From contig CAWVSY010000010.1 in the NCBI GenBank assembly GCA_963933055.1, positions 13,210-77,209 of the forward strand: a stretch of 64,000 bases of DNA, in the 5' to 3' direction. Of the stretch, positions 34,575 through 43,454 are shown in pieces; positions within the stretch are counted from its first letter, which is position 1; each line of letters starts with the position of its first letter. The notes beneath the pieces were generated by a model. The model did no database searches. It was given only the letters and a program-made list of their open reading frames with translations, and was not told where the DNA came from. The position numbers were made by a program, and so were the translations under genes. The stretch comes from Oleispira sp963933055 (GTDB lineage Bacteria > Pseudomonadota > Gammaproteobacteria > Pseudomonadales > Oceanobacteraceae).

Positions 34575-35197
34575 AAAGGCGCAGGGCTTGTGAACGTCAT
34601 CATCTCATTACTACTGGGGTGGGCAAAGGTGAGTGATTGCGCATGCAGGCAAAGCTGCTCGGTTGCACTTTGACTGTATTCGCTGCCGTATAGGTTATCA
34701 CCAAGAATAGGGTGCCCAAGTGCATTACAATGAATTCTTAATTGGTGCGATCGACCCGTAAAGGGTAACAGTTCAACCCGAGTATTGCCTTCAATGTAGT
34801 CAATGACGCGCCATCGTGTCAGCGATTTTTTACCAAATTCGTAACATACCATTTGTTTTGGTCGATTCGGCCAGTCACAGCGCATTGGCAGGTTGATGGC
34901 CCCTTGTTTTGGCATCAGGTGGCCCGCAATGATGGCCTGATAAGATTTATCTGTTTGCCGATGCTGAAATTGCTGTTGTAGGTTGCGCAGGGCATTTTTG
35001 TCACGAGCAAATACCATGATGCCCGATGTTGCCATGTCGAGCCTATGCACAATATGAACTTCGGGAAATAATAGGCTCAAGCGGTGAGATACTGAGTCCA
35101 GTTTTTCTGGGCCTCGCCCTGGAACACTGAGTAGACCAGGGGCTTTGTCGATAATGATGATGTCATCATCTGAATAAACAATCGTAACGGAATTCAT
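34571..35197 (-). CDS. rluA: Pseudouridine synthase RluA
   Basis: 208 residues without an S4 domain, like E. coli RluA (219). The catalytic loop HRLDMATSGIMVFA carries the active-site Asp; CDWPNRPKQMVCYEFGK and PFTGRSHQLRIHCNALGHPILGD are near-identical to RluA. It modifies U746 of 23S rRNA and U32 of several tRNAs. Its ATG overlaps the stop of the MlaC/solute-binding fusion gene (TAATG), so it is translated from the same transcript. Confidence 0.94.
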   Translation of the reverse strand: MNSVTIVYSDDDIIIIDKAPGLLSVPGRGPEKLDSVSHRLSLLFPEVHIVHRLDMATSGIMVFARDKNALRNLQQQFQHRQTDKSYQAIIAGHLMPKQGAINLPMRCDWPNRPKQMVCYEFGKKSLTRWRVIDYIEGNTRVELLPFTGRSHQLRIHCNALGHPILGDNLYGSEYSQSATEQLCLHAQSLTFAHPSSNEMMTFTSPAPF

Positions 35198-36516
35198 TAA
35201 ATAGGGTAGCTGTGCTGTTCAAGTATTTTGGTATAACTGCCATCGGCCTTCATTGCTTTTAAAGCTTTATTGAAGTTTGTTGCTATTTGCTGATATTGGC
35301 TGTTTTTATGGCTGATGGTGATATGAAGGTTGCGGCTAATCAAAGGCGTTGGGGCGACTTCCAAATGGCTTGCAATGTTTTGTTTGTTTTCTAAGCTGCT
35401 CACCGCGGTCCAATGATCTATTAATGCAATGTCGGTATTCTTGGTGGCGACATCACGAATCATTAGGTTGCAGAATTTATAATAATTTAATGAGACTAAA
35501 GGGGCGATGTTATTAAATTCATCACCGTAACCAAAATCTTTAAAAACACCTAAGCGATAGTTTTTTTGATCAATGTTTTGCTTAAACTCGGCTATTGAAT
35601 TAAAAGCGAGTAAATCGTCTTTACGTTTGATTATCATGAGGTCATTCACTAGGTAAGGATCGCTAAACTGACTCTCTTGAGCTCGCGTTTGGTTATACCA
35701 AGAGGCAACCGATACATCTATTTCGCCATTGGCTAGGCCTTCTGATACGCGCTGCCATGGCATAAAACGCATGTCTACCTCATAACCTGCACGTTTCATA
35801 ACTTGAGTGACTATGTTGACGGCTAGGCCATTTGCGGGCAGTTGATTGCTGATGTAAGGCTCCCAAGTTCCTCCCGCCATTACAAGGACTTTGGATTCTG
35901 TTTTATATTCGTCGGCGAGCGCAGAGATTGCTTGTGCTAAACCATGTTCGTTGATGCTTTGGTTGATTTGATCACGAAAACTTTTGACCAAGCTAACGCC
36001 TTCAATGACTGCATCGTAGGTTAGCCAGCGGTTATTTTTCACATACAGTAAATAGGTGATATTAATCGCTGGTGCGCCGACTCGTTGAATAGCACTTTTA
36101 ACCGATGCCTTTTTCCCACTTTTATTGTATTTAGCGTCTTCAAATACGATTTTTTCACCGTTAAATGCTTTAAAAGCACCAGCGTAGGTACGAATAACCT
36201 TGTGCTTAAACGATTCGGTGAATTGATTTCGTTGTGCCGCTGATGCTTTACGCCAATGTTTTGCTAATACCTTTTTGGCCATCAGTTCATGATCAACAGC
36301 AGGCAGCAATAACTCATCAACCAAATTTTCTAAATAATATTCTTGATTGGCAATTTTATCCTTGTCACTGATTAAACGTGCCGTCATTGCTTTTGCAGCA
36401 GATTCAACCACGGCTCTAGGATCATTGTCGGCCGTACTAAATTGCGCATAAAAAACACAGGTTAATAAGCAGAGCAATTTCAGCAGATGCTGATGTAAAC
36501 GGATGAAAGTTGGCAT
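35197..36516 (-). CDS. MlaC domain fused to a family 3 solute-binding domain
   Basis: 439 residues. A signal peptide ends near FSTA-DN (residue 29). Residues about 30-200 are an MlaC/Ttg2D domain: YLENLVDELLLPAVDHELMAKKVLAKHW, FTESFKHKVIRTYAGAFKAF and a VKSFRDQI end. Residues about 205-435 are a complete SBP_bac_3 domain: GTWEPYISNQLPANGLAVNI, VDMRFMPWQRVSEGLANGEIDV and SHKNSQYQQIATNFNKALKAM. MlaC ferries phospholipid in the periplasm; family 3 proteins bind polar solutes such as amino acids. The frame is unbroken through the junction. The start at 36516 follows AGGAG. No transporter genes are next to it. Confidence 0.87.
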   Translation of the reverse strand: MPTFIRLHQHLLKLLCLLTCVFYAQFSTADNDPRAVVESAAKAMTARLISDKDKIANQEYYLENLVDELLLPAVDHELMAKKVLAKHWRKASAAQRNQFTESFKHKVIRTYAGAFKAFNGEKIVFEDAKYNKSGKKASVKSAIQRVGAPAINITYLLYVKNNRWLTYDAVIEGVSLVKSFRDQINQSINEHGLAQAISALADEYKTESKVLVMAGGTWEPYISNQLPANGLAVNIVTQVMKRAGYEVDMRFMPWQRVSEGLANGEIDVSVASWYNQTRAQESQFSDPYLVNDLMIIKRKDDLLAFNSIAEFKQNIDQKNYRLGVFKDFGYGDEFNNIAPLVSLNYYKFCNLMIRDVATKNTDIALIDHWTAVSSLENKQNIASHLEVAPTPLISRNLHITISHKNSQYQQIATNFNKALKAMKADGSYTKILEQHSYPI

Positions 36517-36607
36517 TAAAGAGAACTCCTCAGCGAGCATTAATTACAGTCTCGCTTCAACTATAATGATGGCGGCCTCCCTTGCCAAGCTTCCATTGTC
36601 AATTGCC

Positions 36608-37975
36608 TTATTTTAAGTTCCTGATTAATAATGCTTTGTCGGCCATTTCACAGCCATTGGGGCGTGGTATTTTAACGATAAAGCCGGAACCTGGAGCATC
36701 GTTTCGAGCATCACCTTTCTCGGATATGATGGTTTCTAGGGTGAATGTGAAATTACCCGCAGGGGTCATAAGCTCTAGCTCATCGCCTACTTGAAAGCGG
36801 TTTTTAACATCAATGGTTAGCCAGTGCTCGTCACTGCTTGTGATTTCACCCACAAACTGCTGTTGAGTACTAAGAGAAGCACCGCGGGTATAGTTTTGAT
36901 ATTCATCATGCACATGACGGCGATAAAATCCTTCGGTATAACCACGATTAGACATGTTTTCTAGGGTATCCATCAGTCCCATGTCAAACATTTTTCCAGC
37001 GGCGGCATCATCGATGGCTTGGCGATAAGCTTGGCTGGTGCGCGCAGCGTAATAATGGGATTTAGTACGGCCTTCTATTTTTAAAGAGTGCACACCAATA
37101 TTTTGCAGGCGCTGAACATGCTGGATTGCTCTTAAGTCTTTGGAGTTCATAATATAAGTACCATGCTCGTCTTCAAACATCGGCATTAAATCATTCTCAC
37201 GATTACCTTCTTGCAGCAGCACGATATCATGAGAGGGTTGCCCAATGCCTAATGATGGTTTGGTATCTAATGGGCTGGCTGGATTAAACGTAGGGTCAAA
37301 TTCGATCGCGGCGGTTGGGATGATATTGCCCGTCTCAGTTTCTTTAGCCTCATGAGCCTGATACTTCCAGCGGCAAGCGTTAGTGCAGCTGCCTTGGTTA
37401 GGATCGCGATGGTTCATATAGCCCGATAATAGACAGCGCCCTGAATAAGCAATGCACAATGCACCATGTACAAAGACTTCCAGCTCCATTTCTGGGCATT
37501 GCATGCGAATTTCTTCAATTTCATCCAAAGAAAGTTCACGGCTCAAAATGACGCGTTCAATACCTTGGCGATGCCAGAATTTAACTGCGGCATAATTAAC
37601 GACGTTTGATTGTACAGAAAGGTGTATTGGAATCTCTGGCCACTTATCTTTTACCATCATGATCAAGCCTGGGTCAGACATGATTAAGGCGTCTGGCTTC
37701 ATCGAGATAACGGGTTCAATGTCTCGCATGTAGCTGGCTATTTTATTATTGTGTGGCGCAATATTGCTGGCCACATAGAATTTTTTGCCCAGCTGGTGGG
37801 CGCGTTGAATGCCTTTTTCTAGGTTCTCAATCTGGAAATCGTTATTGCGTACTCTAAGGCTGTAACGAGGTTGTCCGGCATAGACTGCGTCAGCACCGTA
37901 AGCAAAAGCATACTCCATGTTTTTAAAGGTGCCAGCGGGAGCTAAAAGTTCAGCTTTGAAGGTGGAGTCAGACAT
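36608..37975 (-). CDS. trhP: tRNA 5-hydroxyuridine synthesis protein TrhP (YegQ, peptidase U32 family)
   Basis: 455 residues matching YegQ/TrhP throughout. The opening ELLAPAGTFKNMEYAFAYGADAVYAG, the Cys cluster CIAYSGRCLLSGY and GSCTNACRW (iron-sulfur ligands), and HSLKIEGRTKSHYYAARTSQAYR are all present. It makes 5-hydroxyuridine at the tRNA wobble base together with prephenate. The start is odd: an intrinsic-terminator-like hairpin with U5 abuts the ATG and there is no Shine-Dalgarno sequence. Confidence 0.94.
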   Translation of the reverse strand: MSDSTFKAELLAPAGTFKNMEYAFAYGADAVYAGQPRYSLRVRNNDFQIENLEKGIQRAHQLGKKFYVASNIAPHNNKIASYMRDIEPVISMKPDALIMSDPGLIMMVKDKWPEIPIHLSVQSNVVNYAAVKFWHRQGIERVILSRELSLDEIEEIRMQCPEMELEVFVHGALCIAYSGRCLLSGYMNHRDPNQGSCTNACRWKYQAHEAKETETGNIIPTAAIEFDPTFNPASPLDTKPSLGIGQPSHDIVLLQEGNRENDLMPMFEDEHGTYIMNSKDLRAIQHVQRLQNIGVHSLKIEGRTKSHYYAARTSQAYRQAIDDAAAGKMFDMGLMDTLENMSNRGYTEGFYRRHVHDEYQNYTRGASLSTQQQFVGEITSSDEHWLTIDVKNRFQVGDELELMTPAGNFTFTLETIISEKGDARNDAPGSGFIVKIPRPNGCEMADKALLIRNLK

Positions 37976-38007
37976 AAAAAATGCGCCTAGAGTTTAAAAA
38001 GGCGCAT
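37976..38007 (-). terminator. Terminator-like hairpin directly before trhP
   Basis: ATGCGCC/GGCGCAT arms (37981-37987 and 38001-38007) close on a 13-base loop, followed on the minus strand by T5 (37976-37980) that runs straight into the trhP ATG. It can end transcripts of the upstream DUF416 gene and could attenuate trhP. Confidence 0.7.
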
Positions 38008-38065
38008 CATAGTGGCTCTCGGCAAGGCGACTGTTGATCTGCATCAACAATTCAATGCGAAAGTA

Positions 38066-38602
38066 TTAAGACAAGCTAATTCCTAAGCTCGATTCTTCCT
38101 CTTCCTGTGCCAGTTTTTGCACGGCAATGACGGTCTCGCGCTTGGGTTTACCCGCGGTTAATAATTCAAATACGCCGACCTCAAATTCTCGGTGACGTTC
38201 GATCAGTTCTTCGCTGTCATTGCCAAGTTCTGCAAACTCCGTCAATAACTGTTGGTTACTGAGCTGGACAAGCTCACAGTCATTGGCGCTCTCATCTAAA
38301 AGACCGTAGCTTGCCGAATAAAGGCTTTGGCAAGCTTGCTGTGCCGCTTCGGCACCAAAGGATTCTTGGTCGGCTAAGAGGGCAGTTTGCCATTGATCAA
38401 ATTCATTGAAAAAGCGTTCTAGATTTTCAATCGATTTTAATTCACCTTGTAAAAACGCCCATGTTTTTGATAGCAGTTTGTTAAAAGGCTGCGGATCTTG
38501 TTCACACATATCACTGAATAATAGAACGTGATTTATATTGCGTTGTGCCATCGCAGCGCAAAAAGCGGCTCTGCGCCATTGAGATAAAGTTTCAAAATTC
38601 AT
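38066..38602 (-). CDS. DUF416 family protein (YjaG-like)
   Basis: 178 residues, helical and acidic, matching DUF416/YjaG: LSQWRRAAFCAAMAQRNINHVLLFSDM, then FNKLLSKTWAFLQGE, and the C-terminal HREFEVGVFELL ending EESSLGISL. Cytoplasmic, function unknown. A GTG three codons upstream (38611) is an alternative; neither start has a clear ribosome binding site. It lies 18 bp downstream of the MBL lipoprotein gene on the same strand. Confidence 0.85.
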   Translation of the reverse strand: MNFETLSQWRRAAFCAAMAQRNINHVLLFSDMCEQDPQPFNKLLSKTWAFLQGELKSIENLERFFNEFDQWQTALLADQESFGAEAAQQACQSLYSASYGLLDESANDCELVQLSNQQLLTEFAELGNDSEELIERHREFEVGVFELLTAGKPKRETVIAVQKLAQEEEESSLGISLS

Positions 38603-38620
38603 GGTAATCACACTGTTAAG

Positions 38621-39673
38621 TTAATTAGGGTTTATCATTTTGCCGTGCGGGGCAAAGTACTGGGTGCTATAAAGCATCGGCATGGTCCAGTTACTGTCAG
38701 CATTTAAGCCACTTTTAAAGCGTCGAAAAAACTCATCGGAATCAATGGCTCGAACAAAGTCTTGATGATCTTGCTCTTGATTGGCAAAAAAATCTTCCCA
38801 ATGGCCCAAAATGTAATGTCTTGCTTGGGTATCGATCATAATGCTTTCTGGATAATTGTCGACCTGGCTGAATGATGCTGGCGTAATAATGGCGATATCG
38901 ACACGTTTGGTATCTTTAGCAACCAGCTCTGGAATAAGCCCTAGTGGTTCTTGGCTGGCGGCATCTTGATAATAAACACGGTGCAAGATTTCTTCTTGGC
39001 TACCTAAAAAATCAATCAAGTAAGACAGTGTTTGTCCTTCTTTCCAACCAAAGGCGTGCCAAGGCAGCTCTTCAAGGTCTTCGGTATATTCACCTGCCAT
39101 AAAGTTAATACCCATGAAGTGAGGTGCGTGCGTCGATTTAATTGCCATGAAGCGAATGCTGCGCTTGCTATTGTATTGCCATTGCCCGGGCTTTTCTAAA
39201 ATTGCCATGGAATCATTAAGGGCATGCAGTCTTTGTTTTTCGATGGCAGGGGCAATACTGTGGGCCATTGTTGCTGAGCCATAGGCATGAGAAAGTGGCG
39301 CTTTTTCTTGCATGACATAAGGCACATCCATTAGGTGATCGTAATGAGCATGGCCGACTAAAATGCTTTCCACATCACTCACGTCGGGTAGATAGCGGTC
39401 TACGAGGTCAGTATCAGTGCTGATTGGCATATATGGACCAAGTAGCCAAAACGAGGGGTTGGTGATGGATGGGGCCGTCATGATGGCCGAGTCTCTAAAG
39501 CGAAATAGATGACCACCAACCCCTAAGTACTGAATGCTCAAGCCGTCGCTTGGCATCTGTTGGGCTAGGTATTCGTTATCCCCTTGATATACCTTCATAT
39601 TCTGTGTCGAGCTGCTGCAGGCGCACAGCCAAGAGGTAATTAGTAGGAGTGGGAGGTAGTGAGTTAGTTTCAT
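38621..39673 (-). CDS. Metallo-beta-lactamase-fold lipoprotein
   Basis: 350 residues. The signal peptide carries a lipobox LLITSWLCACS, so the mature protein starts at Cys and is lipidated. An MBL fold follows with VGHAHYDHLMDVP (H-x-H-x-D-H, two zinc sites), a later STHAPHF His, and YYQDAAS and LGHWEDFF segments. Family members hydrolyse esters, lactones or phosphoesters; the substrate here is unknown. The ATG at 39673 is taken over a TTG four codons upstream. It forms a pair with the DUF416 gene. Confidence 0.85.
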   Translation of the reverse strand: MKLTHYLPLLLITSWLCACSSSTQNMKVYQGDNEYLAQQMPSDGLSIQYLGVGGHLFRFRDSAIMTAPSITNPSFWLLGPYMPISTDTDLVDRYLPDVSDVESILVGHAHYDHLMDVPYVMQEKAPLSHAYGSATMAHSIAPAIEKQRLHALNDSMAILEKPGQWQYNSKRSIRFMAIKSTHAPHFMGINFMAGEYTEDLEELPWHAFGWKEGQTLSYLIDFLGSQEEILHRVYYQDAASQEPLGLIPELVAKDTKRVDIAIITPASFSQVDNYPESIMIDTQARHYILGHWEDFFANQEQDHQDFVRAIDSDEFFRRFKSGLNADSNWTMPMLYSTQYFAPHGKMINPN

Positions 39674-39901
39674 GTATGTATTCAATCTTTTTATTATGAT
39701 AGGTATTTATTTTGTATCTTAACAGCGCTGATTAAATGGGCCTAGTATTTCTGTAAACTTGCGCATTATGTCTAATTAATGACTGGTTTTCATAGGGTTT
39801 GTGAACTAGTCACGATTTTGAACGTCATAAATCAGGCACGAAAGTTGAAGAAATGCACGATGTAGTATACTTTTTATACAACTGATTTGAGAATGTATTT
39901 T

Positions 39902-40276
39902 ATGATGAATCAAGCTACTTTAACGTTAATGACCGGCAAGGATGAGGTATTAAAAATAGCTCCAGAAATGTTGTCTGCGCGGGGTTGTGAATTTACTTGT
40001 GATGAGCAGCAAGTTGAAGTTTTTCGTAATGAAAAAGGCATGCTCGGTTTGTGTCTGGAATTTCAAATACGCTTGGGGGTATTTCCTCATACAGGTCCTA
40101 GGCCGCAATACGTTATGGCCGTTGGTGAGGTTGTTTCTGTTCGTCGTTGTACGCAATCGAACTACCGTATCTCACTGAATTTTAAACAAGTAAGCCAAGA
40201 TGGTTATCGTTTAATTGCAGAGCACCTATCAGAGCCTGTTTTCTCGCTTCACCAGGAACATAGCAAAAGTGCTTAA
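39902..40276 (+). CDS. Small protein, possibly a divergent PilZ domain
   Basis: About 124 residues, beta-rich, no signal peptide. The segment YRISLNFKQVSQDGYRLIAEHL looks like the end of a PilZ domain, but the R-x3-R and D-x-S-x2-G motifs are not present, so cyclic di-GMP binding is doubtful. Three closely spaced ATGs (39893, 39902, 39905) could start it. It overlaps the convergent YigZ gene by 48 bp, an unusually long overlap. Confidence 0.6.
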   Translation: MMNQATLTLMTGKDEVLKIAPEMLSARGCEFTCDEQQVEVFRNEKGMLGLCLEFQIRLGVFPHTGPRPQYVMAVGEVVSVRRCTQSNYRISLNFKQVSQDGYRLIAEHLSEPVFSLHQEHSKSA

Positions 40277-40813
40277 ATCGGCGGTTTCGCTTAACTCGAC
40301 TTTTAGCAATACCTTTTCAGCATACTCAACCTTGATGATGTGTCCGTCTACTTGATTGAGTAAATATCTTAGTTGGTGTTCTTGGTGAAAATCACAGACA
40401 AGATGCTGAACTTGTTTCGCTTCATACTCTTCCCATTCAATGCGCTCTAATGATTGTTTTGCCGCTTCACTATAGGCGCGAGCAAGTCCTCCTGTCCCCA
40501 GTTTTGTGCCGCCAAAATAGCGCACAACAATAATCGCAATGTCTGAAAATAGAGAATGGTCTATCACATTGAGTATTGGCATGCCGGCTGTTCCACTCGG
40601 TTCGCCGTCGTCACTAAAGCCTCGCTGAGCACTGCTTAGTGGGCCAATTCGAAAGCCGTAGCAAAAGTGTCGGGCGTCTGGATATTGAGTTTTTAAACGG
40701 CGTAGAAAGCGTTTGAATGCGTCTTGGCTTTCTACTTTTTCGCAGTAGGTGATAAAGCGACTGCGTTTTTCAGTGAGTTCATAGAGAACTGAGTTGGTGG
40801 CAACGTGGTGCAT
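40229..40813 (-). CDS. YigZ/IMPACT family protein
   Basis: 194 residues with the UPF0029/IMPACT pattern: KRSRFITYCEKVESQ, PDARHFCYGFRIG, FSDDGEPSGTAGMPIL and RYFGGTKLGTGGLARAYSEAA. A C-terminal ferredoxin-like domain follows. Eukaryotic IMPACT regulates translation stress signalling and E. coli YigZ is of unknown function. It starts 12 bp downstream of the rlmG stop on the same strand, so it is likely cotranscribed. Confidence 0.92.
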   Translation of the reverse strand: MHHVATNSVLYELTEKRSRFITYCEKVESQDAFKRFLRRLKTQYPDARHFCYGFRIGPLSSAQRGFSDDGEPSGTAGMPILNVIDHSLFSDIAIIVVRYFGGTKLGTGGLARAYSEAAKQSLERIEWEEYEAKQVQHLVCDFHQEHQLRYLLNQVDGHIIKVEYAEKVLLKVELSETADLSTFAMFLVKRENRL

Positions 40814-40824
40814 TATTTAGACAT

Positions 40825-41955
40825 TTATTTAGGCATTAGGCACTGGTAAATAACAAATTTACTGTCACTGGCGAGTAGGTTGGTTTTCTTGAAATGTTTT
40901 TTAAGTACCGGTGCGTAAGGCAAGTGTCGATTAGCAATAACCAATAGCTGACCATTTTCATGGAGCTGTTTACGTGCTTGTTGAAACATGCGCTCAGCGG
41001 CTGCGGTAGATATGCGATTACCACTATGAAAAGGAGGGTTGCACAGTATGGTATCGGCACGTTCGGCAACGTTCAGCAAAGCATCGGTATGTTTGTAGTG
41101 AGCCGTGTGCACATTACGGGTTTCTAAATTGTGTTTGGCCGAAGCCAGTGCTAAAGAAGAGTCGTCACATAATACTAGGGTTAAATTAGAGGGATTATTT
41201 TGCTTAATGCAGGCGAGGGTCAGTAGTCCGTTGCCACAGCCTAGATCAATAACCGTGCCGCTAAGGTCGAGTTTATTAAGTTGTTGAATGAAAAACCGAC
41301 TGCCAATGTCCATATGGTCGCGAGAGAATACGCCAGGTAAGGCATTCACATCTTTGCCATCGAGATCTTGATAACCTTTTAAAACATGCAGCTGCGGTAA
41401 CGTTTCACCCAGCTTAAAGCTCATTAAGCGCGCTTTCTTTTTGATCGGGAATTGCGTGTAATCACGGTTGTTCGCTTCAAGCCATTTTAACCATTTAACC
41501 GGAATGTGTTTTGACATGCCTGCAAGGTGTATTTGTATGCCACTGCCTAACTGTTCGTATGCCAGTTGAAGCCACCAGTGCAGCTGGTCGAATGACTTTG
41601 GGCATTGTATCCAAACTGAATCGGTACCCTTAGGGAAAGAAGGCACGTCTTGATCAAGCATCGGATCCGTTTTATTGGAATCCGTTATTAGCTTTTCTAA
41701 ATTGTTCTTGATCCCTTGTTGGCTGCAATAAGAATCGCACCAAGAGTATAAGCGGTTGATTGGTTGCTTATCTTGCTGTTGTAGATAACAGGTAAGTACT
41801 CCCCACTGATCATTGATAATAGCGGGGCATTCACCAAATTCAGCATTCTCTATCAGATACAGGTCGGCTGCATCCCAAGCTTGTTGAATAGTGCTACTTA
41901 CTTTGGGATAGCAGTCGAGATCTAACGACAGGTCAGATACGGATAATAGCGCCAT
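40825..41955 (-). CDS. rlmG: 23S rRNA (guanine-N2)-methyltransferase RlmG
   Basis: 376 residues, as in E. coli RlmG (378). The degenerate N-terminal domain is followed by the catalytic Rossmann domain with GVFSRDHMDIGSRFFIQQL, the SAM loop DLGCGNGLL, the catalytic NPPFHSG and the RlmG-typical end LLVIANRHLPYAPVLKKHF. It methylates G1835 of 23S rRNA. It follows a Lys-rich gene by 3 bp. Confidence 0.92.
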   Translation of the reverse strand: MALLSVSDLSLDLDCYPKVSSTIQQAWDAADLYLIENAEFGECPAIINDQWGVLTCYLQQQDKQPINRLYSWCDSYCSQQGIKNNLEKLITDSNKTDPMLDQDVPSFPKGTDSVWIQCPKSFDQLHWWLQLAYEQLGSGIQIHLAGMSKHIPVKWLKWLEANNRDYTQFPIKKKARLMSFKLGETLPQLHVLKGYQDLDGKDVNALPGVFSRDHMDIGSRFFIQQLNKLDLSGTVIDLGCGNGLLTLACIKQNNPSNLTLVLCDDSSLALASAKHNLETRNVHTAHYKHTDALLNVAERADTILCNPPFHSGNRISTAAAERMFQQARKQLHENGQLLVIANRHLPYAPVLKKHFKKTNLLASDSKFVIYQCLMPK

Positions 41956-41958
41956 AAA

Positions 41959-42363
41959 TTAATAGAAATCGTTAAAGTTTTTATTATCGAGTTGTGACAA
42001 TAAATCGGGCTCTCTTTCTCTATCTTGCTCTTTCTTATCGTCTTCCGGTTTTGTTCTTGGCTTGGATTTACTTTTCGAATCGGCTTTCTTCTTAGATTCA
42101 GCTTTTTCAGCAATCCGTTTTTCAGCCAATGCCTTTTCAGCAGCGATTGCGGCTAATTTTTCAGCAGAAATAGGCTGTTGTTGCTTCTCAATAGCCTCTG
42201 GATTTTCATCAAGAAACTTTTGATACACAGACTTAGGCTTGTTCTTGCCTTTAAGGTTGGAGGATTGGCGATCGGCGGTTGAGTCGCGTTTCAGCTTGCT
42301 AACACTGCCAGTTTTTACGCTGTGAATGCTTTTTAAGGAACGGGTCTTTTTTTTACGAGTCAT
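41959..42363 (-). CDS. Lys/Glu-rich low-complexity protein
   Basis: 134 residues dominated by Lys, Glu, Ala and Ser, with a helical KLAAIAAEKALAEKRIAEKAE stretch split by short breaks and an acidic end (DLLSQLDNKNFNDFY). No domain is recognised; probably unstructured and possibly RNA- or ribosome-associated given the rlmG gene 3 bp downstream, but that is inference. The ATG at 42363 lies 77 bp from the divergent AEC gene. Confidence 0.65.
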   Translation of the reverse strand: MTRKKKTRSLKSIHSVKTGSVSKLKRDSTADRQSSNLKGKNKPKSVYQKFLDENPEAIEKQQQPISAEKLAAIAAEKALAEKRIAEKAESKKKADSKSKSKPRTKPEDDKKEQDREREPDLLSQLDNKNFNDFY

Positions 42364-42440
42364 GATATCGATTTTGTTTGATTATATAGTGGTCATTCTA
42401 CCGCATATTGTGCTTTGATACACGATTTTGAGGGCAGTAA

Positions 42441-43394
42441 GTGAACTATTGGCAGCAATTAATTTTTGTCGGCTCGATTACCTTACCCGTTTTTTCTTTG
42501 GTCTTTATTGGAATATGGCTGAAGTGGCGTAAAAAAATCGATGATGCCTTCACTGCGAAAGCGTCGTACATCGTATTTAATCTAGCACTGCCAGTATTGA
42601 TGTTCGCGGCCATTGTGCGCACGGACATTAGCCATATTGCCCGTTTCGAACTGGTATTCTTTGCCATGATAGCGGCTTTTCTCAGTTTTCTTATATTGTG
42701 GTTAGGTGCGCGCTATTTCTCATTGCGAGCGGATGAGCTGGGGGTATTTGTACAAGCGGGCTTTAGATCAAACTTGGGAATTTTGGGTTTGGCTTTTTGT
42801 GTGACGGCTTTTGGCGAGCCAGGTCTTGCGGTAGGGGCGGTACTGCTGGCGGTAGTGACCCCGCTTTATAATGTACTTTCGATTTATGCATTAACGCATG
42901 CCGTATCGGAGCGGGCTGAGCTGAACTGGCCGTATTTGCTAAAAGATATCTTAAGCAATCCGCTCATTGTCGCTATTTTGTGTGCGCTTCCTCTGGCTTA
43001 TTGGCAATGGCAGCCACCGGTGATTGTGATGCGGGGCATTGATTATTTAGCCGCGATGACATTGCCTTTGGCGCTTATTTGTATCGGCGGCTCCTTAAGT
43101 TTTAGTGCGTTGAAAGCACGTCAGGCATTATCTTGGATGGCCGTGCTGATTAAGTTGGTTGTATTGCCTGTGGCGGTAGGGGGCAGCGCTTATGCGTTTG
43201 GGTTTAGAGGGGTAGAACTTGGCTGTTTGATTTTGATGTTTGCAAGCCCAACGGCTGCAGCCTCGTTTGTTATGGTTCGGTCAATTGGTGGTAATCACCA
43301 AATGGCGGCCAATATCATCGCATTAACAACACTTATATCACTATTTACTCTCAGTATCGCTATTTACCTATTAAAAGTGTTTGCCTTAATCTAA
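42441..43394 (+). CDS. AEC family transporter
   Basis: 317 residues with ten hydrophobic segments. The pattern matches the auxin efflux carrier family of bacteria: an opening segment GSITLPVFSLVFIGIWL, a conserved FNLALPVLMFAAI, GFRSNLGILGLAF and a final AS PTAAASFVMVRSIGG stretch. Bacterial members export organic acids such as malate or malonate; the substrate is open. Translation starts at GTG (42441) after GAGGG. Confidence 0.88.
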   Translation: MNYWQQLIFVGSITLPVFSLVFIGIWLKWRKKIDDAFTAKASYIVFNLALPVLMFAAIVRTDISHIARFELVFFAMIAAFLSFLILWLGARYFSLRADELGVFVQAGFRSNLGILGLAFCVTAFGEPGLAVGAVLLAVVTPLYNVLSIYALTHAVSERAELNWPYLLKDILSNPLIVAILCALPLAYWQWQPPVIVMRGIDYLAAMTLPLALICIGGSLSFSALKARQALSWMAVLIKLVVLPVAVGGSAYAFGFRGVELGCLILMFASPTAAASFVMVRSIGGNHQMAANIIALTTLISLFTLSIAIYLLKVFALI

Positions 43395-43454
43395 TAGATG
43401 GTGAAAAATAACTAAGCATTCAACAGGTATAAAAATAATGATTGAGAGGCAGTG

